This document shows positions 30,907 through 35,475 of a stretch of DNA of 35,475 bases, piece by piece. Made by a program: the position numbers and the translations under genes. The DNA is from JBFWQM01 sp050249455 (lineage in GTDB: Bacteria; Pseudomonadota; Alphaproteobacteria; MPNO01; VGEU01). Below the pieces are notes generated by a model. That model was not told the origin of the DNA, did no database searches, and saw only the letters and a list, made by a program, of their open reading frames with translations. Position 1 is the first letter of the stretch, and each line of letters begins with the position of its first letter. The stretch is taken from positions 1 to 35,475 of the forward strand of contig JBFWQM010000022.1 in the NCBI GenBank assembly GCA_050249455.1, in the 5' to 3' direction.

Positions 30907-31708
30907 CGATGTCCTCACGAGTTCGGCGGCCGGTCAGGCCGGCGATGGTGGTCTGCTGCAGCTGCTGGCTGGGCGTCAGGGTCCGGGCGGGCGGTGCGTT
31001 CTGGCGCGCCGTGGGCGTGGTCAGCCAGTCGGCTGCGAATCCCTGCCAGCCGCGTGCGCAGCACATCCGCAGCGCATCGGCCAGCGGCATCCCGGCCTTC
31101 TCGGCCTCGCGGCGGATTCCGGCGAGCCCCGTGTCGGTGAGCTCGGCGCCCTTGGACTTTCGCAGCGCCAAGAAGTCGAGCCAGACGTCGTCGGGCACGT
31201 CCGGCGGTTGCTCCGCAGGTCGGCGCTTGGTCCGTGGCGACTTCGACGCGCCGTCAGGCGCTCTTACCGAAGAGCTTTGCTCTGAGGTTTGGTTATTGGC
31301 TATTGGCTCTTGGGAATGCATACCAATTGCATCGCTTCCAGATGCAATTGCATTGGTTGGCGGTGCGTTTGCATCGCGTTTGCACTCCTTTTGCTTCCAC
31401 CGTTCGTGCGCCGCTGCACTTCGCTCGCGCGACTTGGCCTGGCTCTTCGCGATTTCCGCATCGCAGCGGCGGTGCCGGTAGCCGCCGTCCGACAGCGTGA
31501 AGAACTCGGCGAGCACCACGTCGACGGCCTCGCGCTCGGCATCGCTGGCGGCGCGCACGCGGCGATAGATCGCCTTCTGGTCGGCCGGCAGCGGCTTCTC
31601 GTCCAGGTAGTACCAGTCGAGCAGCCGGCGATACACGCCGTCCTCCAGCAGCGACAGATGAGCCGTCGCGCTGGCGTAGTCGCCGATGTGGTGCGGGTAG
31701 TAGTTCAA
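30863..31708 (-). CDS. DUF1376 phage replication initiator (O-like)
   Basis: The 281-residue protein begins MNYYPHHIGDYASATAHLSL, then EDGVYRRLLDWYYLDEKPLP and the RVRAASDAEREAV segment. This is the DUF1376 domain (about 1-90), common in phage replication regions. The middle (about 95-150) is a polar Asn/Ala/Ser/Lys-rich linker encoded by AT-richer DNA with repeats. The C-terminal part carries DDVWLDFLALRKSKGAELTD and a helical domain often found in O-like proteins. The start codon is TTG (31708), 3 bp after the previous stop, which may keep expression low. Origin DNA inside the initiator gene, as in lambda O, is discussed separately. Confidence 0.8.
   Translation of the reverse strand: MNYYPHHIGDYASATAHLSLLEDGVYRRLLDWYYLDEKPLPADQKAIYRRVRAASDAEREAVDVVLAEFFTLSDGGYRHRRCDAEIAKSQAKSRERSAAAHERWKQKECKRDANAPPTNAIASGSDAIGMHSQEPIANNQTSEQSSSVRAPDGASKSPRTKRRPAEQPPDVPDDVWLDFLALRKSKGAELTDTGLAGIRREAEKAGMPLADALRMCCARGWQGFAADWLTTPTARQNAPPARTLTPSQQLQQTTIAGLTGRRTREDIDVDATEIHAPARIR
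31294..31395. other. Candidate replication origin with iteron-like repeats inside the DUF1376 gene
   Basis: This segment is far richer in A+T than its surroundings. It holds a perfect tandem TATTGGC TATTGGC (31294-31307), the direct repeat CAATTGCAT at 31324-31332 and 31345-31353, a 12-bp palindrome ATGCAATTGCAT (31342-31353), and GCGTTTGCA twice (31365-31373, 31376-31384). The core TTGC starts at 31327, 31348, 31369, 31380 and 31391, that is, steps of 21, 21, 11 and 11 bp, all close to whole helical turns. Since 11 is not a multiple of 3, codon repetition alone does not explain the later steps. Confidence 0.5.
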
Positions 31709-31711
31709 CCG

Positions 31712-32770
31712 TCAGGCGGCCACGCGCCGCACCGTGGATCCAGCGAGCAGATGCGAGTAGTCCTTGTCGACCAGCTCCGTCAGCACCGCGTAGACATCGA
31801 TGCGTCGCCACAGGTTGACCTCGGTCATGTGTCCCGAACCGGACAGCCTGATGCGATGCTTCTCCGGGCCGCTCTTGGCGCCGCGGCCCTTCAAGAATCG
31901 GCCGACCGCGGCTTCGAGGTTCTCGCGGTGTCCGACGACGCGCGCCGGGTTGTTGTTCGTCTCGTTGCAGCCCTGCTGCGCCGTGATCCACTCGCCAGGA
32001 TCCTTCTTGACGATCGCCTCCAGTTCGCCGATCCGACCCGCCTGCTTGGTGTAGCCGGCCGCCAGCAGCGCGATCCTTTCGTCCAGGCCTCCAGCATCGC
32101 CGGACGGCTGCGCCCGGCCCTTCACCAACGCCCCAAGGGCCCGACTCTGAAGGCGATACCCCCAGCGCTTGGTCTCGTGGACGTTCCTGATGAACTCGAC
32201 CATGCGCGGCCAGTCCTTCGGCTCGATCTTCGAGTCGACGCGCCTTGGCTTCCAGGCGATCTCACGGTACTCGGCGTGAATGGCGTCCAGCGCCTCGGCC
32301 ACAGCCTGCCACGCGACCACATCCACGCCGTTGAACCGGCCCTGAAGCATCAGCCCTGCCGTAGCGTCCCGTGCGTAGTGCCTGACCCTCTCGTCGAACG
32401 AGAGAATGAATTCCGGCACGCGAAGCTGATCGCGCCATGCGGCAATCGAGGCGAAGGCATCGCCGGATTCGCTGACGCAGACGGTGAATCGGTCCCCCGT
32501 TGGCAGGCGCACCGTCTGCGCCTGGCCGCCTGGAATCGCCTGCAGGTCGTTCACTTTCCGTCTCCCATGGCTGAGGTCATGGCATCGGCCGCAGACGGCC
32601 AGCAGGTCGTCGTCCGGCTCGGTGCCGAGGGTCTTCGGATATCGCACGTGGTGAACGTCACGCATCGCGGCGCCACAGAACTCGCACCGGCCGAGCGCCC
32701 GCAGCCGCACCGCGTCTCGCTTGCCCTGCCACTGCGGCGACTGGAGATAGCTCGCGTACCGCTCATTCAA
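31712..32770 (-). CDS. HNH nuclease fused to a large unknown C-terminal region
   Basis: From TTG 32770 the protein has 352 residues. The HNH domain covers about 4-72: RYASYLQSPQWQGKRDAVRL, Cys29/Cys32 (GRCEFCG), His40-His41 (DVHHVRYP), and Cys60/Cys63-His64 (CGRCHDLSH). The remaining 280 residues (including DERVRHYARDATAGLMLQGR and LDERIALLAAGYTKQAGRIG) match no family recognised by eye. The last 40 (MTEVNLWRRIDVYAVLTELV) look like a small helical domain. A stop in the 92-residue reading frame overlaps the TTG region, and AGGGAA stands nearby as ribosome site. An ATG-less longer frame exists upstream but seems non-conserved in character. It may act as a nuclease regulator of replication. Confidence 0.7.
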   Translation of the reverse strand: MNERYASYLQSPQWQGKRDAVRLRALGRCEFCGAAMRDVHHVRYPKTLGTEPDDDLLAVCGRCHDLSHGRRKVNDLQAIPGGQAQTVRLPTGDRFTVCVSESGDAFASIAAWRDQLRVPEFILSFDERVRHYARDATAGLMLQGRFNGVDVVAWQAVAEALDAIHAEYREIAWKPRRVDSKIEPKDWPRMVEFIRNVHETKRWGYRLQSRALGALVKGRAQPSGDAGGLDERIALLAAGYTKQAGRIGELEAIVKKDPGEWITAQQGCNETNNNPARVVGHRENLEAAVGRFLKGRGAKSGPEKHRIRLSGSGHMTEVNLWRRIDVYAVLTELVDKDYSHLLAGSTVRRVAA

Positions 32771-33041
32771 CGTTCGTTCCCTGACTGGCCGCCCGGCTGT
32801 TTCGCCGGTGCGGTGGTGATCTATCGAAGTGCCACCCAACGCCGCCCACGGTTCGGCACTGGCAGGGTCTGGCCTTGCCGTGGGCGGTTGTGCCGGGCAC
32901 TGCTGCTGTAGCGGGGACGGTCGCGGAAGCCGGGGGCAAGATCCCTGCATCTGCCCGAGCGCGCGTCCCTTCCGCAAGCCGCGCGAACCATGACTCGACC
33001 ACCGGCTTTCGCCGGCGCGTCCCCTTCGGTGTGTTCCTCAC
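32763..33041 (-). CDS. Uncertain small hypothetical protein
   Basis: This 92-residue frame from GTG 33041 contains a plausible N-terminal segment (RRKPVVESWFARLAEGTRAR) followed by a Pro/Ala/Thr tract and a Cys/His/Arg-rich end. It ends inside the start region of the HNH gene. An alternative frame starts at ATG 33051, using the stop of the previous gene (TGATG), and ends at 32821 with 76 Arg-rich residues. Only one of them is likely real and the sequence does not decide. The GTG has an AGGA with almost no spacing. Confidence 0.4.
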   Translation of the reverse strand: MRNTPKGTRRRKPVVESWFARLAEGTRARADAGILPPASATVPATAAVPGTTAHGKARPCQCRTVGGVGWHFDRSPPHRRNSRAASQGTNVE

Positions 33042-33050
33042 TCCTCATCA

Positions 33051-33449
33051 TCAGACCGCCCTGACGCGCGGCCTCGAGTCCAGCTTGTCGGCGCGGTCCA
33101 TCAGGCGCTTTATCTGCTTCGCCGCCTGGATCAGTTCGCGATCGATCTTGTCGCGCTCGGTCTCCGGCTCGATCGTCTGCGGCTCGGCATAGGCGCCCTC
33201 CTGCGCGAAGTAGCGCATCAGCGAGTGGCAGCCGACCTCCCTGCCCTTGCGGATGAACCAGGTGATCTCCGTGGGGCAGAACTTCTCGCGCCGCTCGGGG
33301 TCCAGGCACGCGTCCATCCGGTTGTGCGCCTGTCGCAGGTCCATCGACGGCCAGAGCTCGCCGGCGGTCTTCTTGCGGCCGCCGTTCGCCTTGCAGATCT
33401 CGTCGATCGCCTCGTGCTCGGTCTCGCAGAACAGTCGATCCGTGGTCAT
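33051..33449 (-). CDS. Putative CII-like regulatory protein
   Basis: The 132-residue protein starts at ATG 33449. EHEAIDEICKANGGRKKTAG is followed by ELWPSMDLRQAHNRMDACLD and FCPTEITWFIRKGREVGCHS. The order of a helical segment, a WPxxDxRQA-type helix-turn-helix-like region, and a CxHxLMRYFAQE end resembles small phage regulators placed two genes behind cro (CII/CP76-like). The C-terminal 45 residues are a charged helix (PETERDKIDRELIQAAKQIK). The role in the lysis-lysogeny choice is inferred from place and pattern only. Confidence 0.55.
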   Translation of the reverse strand: MTTDRLFCETEHEAIDEICKANGGRKKTAGELWPSMDLRQAHNRMDACLDPERREKFCPTEITWFIRKGREVGCHSLMRYFAQEGAYAEPQTIEPETERDKIDRELIQAAKQIKRLMDRADKLDSRPRVRAV

Positions 33450-33468
33450 TTCCAGCACTGCCCGGAAG

Positions 33469-33693
33469 TTATGGACGCGTATGGACAACCCGGGCCGAAC
33501 AATCGGCGGCATGGGCAGTCGTCGAAAATCTGGGTGCTGGTGCCGCCACGCGATTTCCCTCGCGCGCTATCGCCAGCCGCGGCACGACGCCGCGATCCAT
33601 GCCGTCGCACCAGCAGCAGCGGCCGTCCTGACCCTGGTAGGTCAGGGGCGCGGCGGTGCCGCAGCGCACGCAGGTGAAGACGCCGGCGGCCAT
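33469..33693 (-). CDS. Small zinc-ribbon protein behind cro
   Basis: ATG 33693 shares its A with the cro stop (TGATG), so translation is coupled. The 74-residue protein has Cys8/Cys11 (FTCVRCG) and Cys26/Cys29 with a further Cys27 (GRCCWCDG), forming a compact zinc ribbon. The rest is a variable tail. Such proteins often bind nucleic acid; no specific role is known. Confidence 0.6.
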   Translation of the reverse strand: MAAGVFTCVRCGTAAPLTYQGQDGRCCWCDGMDRGVVPRLAIAREGNRVAAPAPRFSTTAHAADCSARVVHTRP

Positions 33694-33932
33694 CAGGCGG
33701 CCTCCGCCTTCGCGGCCGAGCGCGCCCGCATGTCCGCCAGCAGATGCTGAACGGTGACCTTCCGGCGGGTGACCTCCTGGACGTCGAGCAGCTTGCTGTT
33801 GGGCACGCTGCCGCGCAGGTGCCACATGCCGACGGTGGAGTACGAGACCCCCAGGAGGCTCGCGAACTTGGCCCGCCCGCCACAGATTTCCTCGGCGCGG
33901 GCGAGGGATGGAATGGCTGTCGATTCCTTCAT
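33693..33932 (-). CDS. cro: Cro-like repressor of the early leftward transcript
   Basis: From ATG 33932 the protein has 79 residues. RAEEICGGRAKFASLLGVSY followed by STVGMWHLRGSVPNSK is the helix-turn-helix of the YdaS/Cro family. It is divergent from the repressor gene, the classic Cro position. In-frame starts further upstream (GTG 33971, ATG 33944) overlap the predicted promoter and lack ribosome sites. ATG 33932 lies at or next to the predicted +1, so the mRNA may be leaderless. Cro should compete at the operators O1/O2 and turn off repressor synthesis (family knowledge). Confidence 0.75.
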   Translation of the reverse strand: MKESTAIPSLARAEEICGGRAKFASLLGVSYSTVGMWHLRGSVPNSKLLDVQEVTRRKVTVQHLLADMRARSAAKAEAA

Positions 33933-33939
33933 CGGCGCG

Positions 33940-33968
33940 AACATATCACGCACCGTGATCTTTCGCAA
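33940..33968 (-). promoter_or_regulatory. Predicted leftward early promoter (cro) overlapped by operator O1
   Basis: On the minus strand TTGCGA (33968-33963) and TATGTT (33945-33940) stand 17 bp apart, and TGA before TATGTT gives an extended -10. Each box matches 4 of 6 consensus bases. Operator O1 fills most of the spacer, so bound repressor would block RNA polymerase. The predicted +1 is near 33933. Confidence 0.5.
33945..33959. promoter_or_regulatory. Operator O1 (ATCACG-CAC-CGTGAT)
   Basis: This 15-bp site has perfect 6-bp inverted half-sites around a 3-bp centre. It sits between the -35 and -10 of the leftward promoter. The same pattern recurs at 33990, 35162 and 35184, which marks it as the repressor/Cro site. 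Confidence 0.7.
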
Positions 33969-33979
33969 CACGGCCGGTG

Positions 33980-34010
33980 TTGGTCAATAGTCACGGTCCG
34001 TGATGACAAT
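33980..34010 (+). promoter_or_regulatory. Possible repressor promoter overlapped by operator O2
   Basis: TTGGTC (33980-33985) and GACAAT (34005-34010) are 19 bp apart, a weak and long-spaced arrangement, with O2 between them. The +1 would fall at about 34017, on the GTG start of the repressor. No better boxes were seen in the gap. Weak maintenance promoters that need activation are usual for phage repressors. Confidence 0.3.
33990..34004. promoter_or_regulatory. Operator O2 (GTCACG-GTC-CGTGAT)
   Basis: The site is a 15-bp near-perfect palindrome with the inner 5 bp of both half-sites identical to O1 (TCACG/CGTGA). Its centre is 45 bp from that of O1. It lies just before the repressor start, suggesting autoregulation. 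Confidence 0.68.
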
Positions 34011-34016
34011 CCCGGC

Positions 34017-34688
34017 GTGGAACCGGGACAGAAGCTGAGGAAGGCGCGCGAGGACGCGGGGTTGACGCAGGATCAACTGGCCGAGCGCATGGGTTGGTCC
34101 GGTCAGAACCGGGTGTCGAACTACGAACTGGGCCGGCGCCCTTTCCCGTTCAAGGACCTTCAGAAGCTGGCCAGCGTCCTCGGGCGCAACCAGGGCTACT
34201 TCATCGACGACACCGGGACGATCACCACGATCGCGCGGGCGGCCGAGGCCGCGGCCGTGCTGGCCGTGCCGGTACTCGAAGCGTCGGCGTCCATGGGCAA
34301 CGGCCGGCCACAGCCCGAGCACGACACCATCGTTGGCACGCTGCCCTTGAGTCGCGGATGGGTGAGCCAGAACCTGCGCGGCGTGTCCAGCGCTGACAAC
34401 TTGGCGGTCATCACGGCGCTCGGCGACTCGATGGAGCCGACCTTCCGCGACGGAGATATGCTGCTGGTCGACCGCGGCGTGACCGAGGTTCGGATCGACT
34501 CCGTGTTCGTCCTTGCCCTGAACGACGAGCTGTTCATCAAGCGCCTGCAGCGCGACCCGCTGACGGGCAGCCTGCGCATGCTCTCGGACAACAAGCTAAA
34601 CCACCCGATCGAGATCACGGCCGCCGACATGTCGCGGTTCCAGGTCCTTGGTCGCGTCGTCTGGGCGTGGAACGGGAAGCGACTGTAG
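34017..34688 (+). CDS. Lysogeny repressor: HTH plus S24 peptidase-like domain
   Basis: The 223-residue protein starts at GTG 34017. Residues 1-65 form an XRE-type helix-turn-helix (GQKLRKAREDAGLTQDQLAE, WSGQNRVSNYELGRR). The C-terminal S24/LexA-like domain has GDSMEPTFRDGDMLLVDRG with Ser138 and the lysine Lys175 in FIKRLQR, the Ser-Lys dyad. The Ala-Gly bond usual 35-38 residues before the serine in lambda CI and LexA is not present; the corresponding stretch reads GRPQPEHDTIV. RecA-dependent self-cleavage is therefore uncertain. No Shine-Dalgarno sequence precedes the GTG, so the repressor mRNA may be leaderless as for lambda cI. It should bind O1-O4 and maintain lysogeny. Confidence 0.88.
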   Translation: MEPGQKLRKAREDAGLTQDQLAERMGWSGQNRVSNYELGRRPFPFKDLQKLASVLGRNQGYFIDDTGTITTIARAAEAAAVLAVPVLEASASMGNGRPQPEHDTIVGTLPLSRGWVSQNLRGVSSADNLAVITALGDSMEPTFRDGDMLLVDRGVTEVRIDSVFVLALNDELFIKRLQRDPLTGSLRMLSDNKLNHPIEITAADMSRFQVLGRVVWAWNGKRL

Positions 34689-34692
34689 GAGG
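34687..34692 (+). promoter_or_regulatory. Ribosome binding site AGGAGG of the lipoprotein gene
   Basis: A perfect AGGAGG overlaps the repressor stop codon (TAG, 34686-34688) and lies five bases before ATG 34698. It contrasts with the absent site at the repressor itself, so the lipoprotein may be made in larger amounts than the repressor from the same mRNA. Confidence 0.65.
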
Positions 34693-34697
34693 CCACG

Positions 34698-35087
34698 ATG
34701 ATGCGAAGTTCGGTGCTGGTGACGGCGATGGCGGCGCTCCTCGCGGCGCTTGCGAGCGGCTGCGCCACCCCGGAGCAGGCCGCTGCCAACGACGCCGCGA
34801 TCGCGTCCAGGATCGACGAAGCCATGAACGCGCAGTTCCGGTGCGGGTTCGCGTCACTGCCCCAGGTCGATGACGGCATCTCGGACGCGCAGTCGGTCGC
34901 CCTGGCGCTTTCCATGAGCTGCGGCAACGAGTACCAGGCTGCCACCGAAGCGTTCGCTGCCAAGCTCGAGAACGATCGCCAGCGAGCGATGTTTAGCGAA
35001 CGCCGAGAGCGCGCCGGGACCAGGATCGAGAACTTCCTGCCCATCGTCATGCGCTACCGCGCGACCGTCCGCAAGCCCGCCAAGTAG
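34698..35087 (+). CDS. Prophage-expressed lipoprotein (putative conversion/exclusion factor)
   Basis: The 129-residue protein has a type II signal peptide. Residues 1-21 (MMRSSVLVTAMAALLAALAS plus Gly) end in the lipobox ASG-Cys22, so the mature protein is lipid-anchored. The second residue after Cys is Thr rather than Asp, which favours the outer membrane. The mature part is helical and contains Cys49 and Cys75, which may form a disulphide. It follows the repressor directly and precedes a terminator, so it should be expressed in the lysogen. Surface lipoproteins in this place are often lysogenic conversion or superinfection exclusion factors; that role is inferred. Confidence 0.75.
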   Translation: MMRSSVLVTAMAALLAALASGCATPEQAAANDAAIASRIDEAMNAQFRCGFASLPQVDDGISDAQSVALALSMSCGNEYQAATEAFAAKLENDRQRAMFSERRERAGTRIENFLPIVMRYRATVRKPAK

Positions 35088-35108
35088 GCGAATCCGCGTC
35101 ACTGGTCG

Positions 35109-35130
35109 CCCGCTTCGGCGGGTTTTTTTT
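35109..35130 (+). terminator. Intrinsic terminator after the repressor-lipoprotein operon
   Basis: CCCGC-TTCG-GCGGG (35109-35122) forms a 5-bp GC stem with a stable TTCG loop, followed by eight T residues (35123-35130). It ends the lysogenic transcript and separates it from the operator-controlled promoter 45 bp further. Confidence 0.9.
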
Positions 35131-35161
35131 CGCCCAGGGCAACCCACGGATCACCCCGAAT

Positions 35162-35176
35162 ATCACGTTCCGTGTT
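35162..35176. promoter_or_regulatory. Operator O3 (ATCACG-TTC-CGTGTT)
   Basis: The 15-bp site matches O1 except for one base in the second half-site and the centre. It reaches the -35 box of the rightward promoter. Its centre is 22 bp (two helical turns) from that of O4, so repressor dimers could bind cooperatively on one face. Confidence 0.65.
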
Positions 35177-35203
35177 GACGTGGATCACGCGGTGTGATTT
35201 ACT
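35175..35203 (+). promoter_or_regulatory. Rightward early promoter covered by operators O3/O4
   Basis: TTGACG (35175-35180; 5 of 6) and TTTACT (35198-35203; 4 of 6) stand 17 bp apart, with TGA giving an extended -10. O3 touches the -35 and O4 fills the spacer and the first -10 base. It drives the clamp-like gene at 35252. Confidence 0.7.
35184..35198. promoter_or_regulatory. Operator O4 (ATCACG-CGG-TGTGAT)
   Basis: The 15-bp site has half-sites differing from a perfect palindrome at one base (CGTGAT to TGTGAT). It lies within the spacer of the rightward promoter and should block it when occupied. Confidence 0.65.
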
Positions 35204-35251
35204 CTCCCCACGCACCCGGCCCTTGCCGGATCAGCAACTGGGAGATCAGCG

Positions 35252-35475
35252 ATGGAAGGCGGCATCACGATCAGCAGGCACATCGTCCGCGGCCTGCTGA
35301 TGGTCGCAGCGAAGTACAGCGACCGCGAGCAGATTTGCGGCCTGCTGTTCGAGACCGACGAGGCGAACCTCTACGTCGTCGCCACGGACGCGAAGATCCT
35401 GCTCGCGATGCGGTCGGACCGTCCGGAGAGCGTCGCCGCCGGCCAGCGCTTCGTCGCGCCGCGGAGCCTGTTCCG
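35252..35475 (+). CDS. DNA polymerase III beta-clamp-like protein (3' end outside window)
   Basis: The 74 residues seen begin MEGGITISRHIVRGLLMVAA. The KYSDREQICGLLFETDE run followed by LYVVATDAKILLAM resembles the repeating unit of the bacterial beta sliding clamp (LxVATDxxxL). Small clamp-like proteins with this pattern occur in phages and may hold or redirect replication factors. ATG 35252 has GGGAGA seven bases upstream. It is the first gene of the rightward transcript and under direct control of O3/O4, so it belongs to lytic growth. The missing C-terminus prevents a judgement on whether it forms a full ring. Confidence 0.6.
   Translation, partial: MEGGITISRHIVRGLLMVAAKYSDREQICGLLFETDEANLYVVATDAKILLAMRSDRPESVAAGQRFVAPRSLF

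Noticed and set aside
32821..33051. Alternative 76-codon frame from ATG 33051 (TGATG coupled to the previous stop)
   Set aside because: The start context is good, but the product is a low-complexity Arg/Gly/Ala chain ending nowhere near the next gene. The overlapping 92-residue frame was listed instead, at low confidence.
1..35475. Diversity-generating retroelement (template/variable repeats and reverse transcriptase), expected from BPP-1 relatives
   Set aside because: No reverse transcriptase motif and no long imperfect repeat with adenine-specific differences was seen in any frame.
1..35475. CRISPR array, tRNA, rRNA or insertion sequence
   Set aside because: No spaced direct repeats, cloverleaf-like sequence, or transposase motif with inverted ends was recognised; tRNA could be missed by eye but there is little non-coding space.

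Overview
The window reads as most of a temperate, short-tailed (podovirus-type) bacteriophage or prophage from a GC-rich host. The DNA is about two-thirds G+C by eye, with strong GC bias at third codon positions. Betaproteobacteria such as Burkholderiales, or a high-GC gammaproteobacterium, are the likely hosts, but nothing here fixes the species. The structural genes (portal, scaffold, major capsid, cement, tail tubular A/B, internal core proteins) resemble the group of Bordetella phage BPP-1. No reverse transcriptase or diversity-generating retroelement is visible. No bacterial chromosomal genes, tRNA, rRNA or CRISPR were recognised.

Layout. Almost everything from 1 to 33932 is on the minus strand and reads right to left. 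(1) Immunity and control, 33.0-35.2 kb: a Cro-like gene (minus) and an S24-type repressor (plus) diverge from an intergenic region with two 15-bp operators. Behind the repressor come a lipoprotein gene and a strong terminator. A second pair of the same operators covers a rightward promoter at 35.18 kb, in front of a beta-clamp-like gene cut by the window edge. (2) Early genes, 29.2-33.5 kb: a small zinc protein, a possible CII-like regulator, two HNH proteins, a DUF1376 replication initiator containing an iteron-like AT-richer segment (candidate origin), a lambda-P-like protein and RusA. (3) Nine small genes, 26.7-29.2 kb, joined by eight consecutive 4-bp GTGA/ATGA overlaps. They include a PD-(D/E)XK nuclease, two membrane proteins and a protein with a twin-arginine-like signal. 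(4) Packaging and head, 19.4-26.3 kb: small and large terminase, portal, scaffold, capsid, cement. (5) Tail and ejection, 7.4-19.3 kb: gp11/gp12-like tail tube, gp14/15/16-like internal proteins, the last of 2054 residues with a HEMGH metallopeptidase-like motif. (6) Receptor module, 1.1-7.3 kb: a T7-type fibre fused to an SGNH esterase, a LamG-like protein, a second SGNH esterase and a putative polysaccharide-lyase-like fibre. (7) Lysis, 1-1069: a membrane coiled-coil protein, a small one-span protein and a GH24 endolysin with a SAR-like N-terminus, cut by the left edge.

How it works together. The repressor probably binds four operators of form ATCACG-N3-CGTGAT and silences both the leftward (cro, replication, late) and rightward (clamp-like) programmes. 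Three copies of a 9-mer (ATTAGCCAA on the minus strand), each followed by a potential hairpin, lie in the gaps before the small terminase gene, before the gene preceding the scaffold, and before the tail fibre gene. They divide the late region into packaging, head/ejection and receptor/lysis units, and are the best candidate for a previously undescribed phage control element in this window. All functional calls rest on motifs and gene order read by eye; no database search was run.
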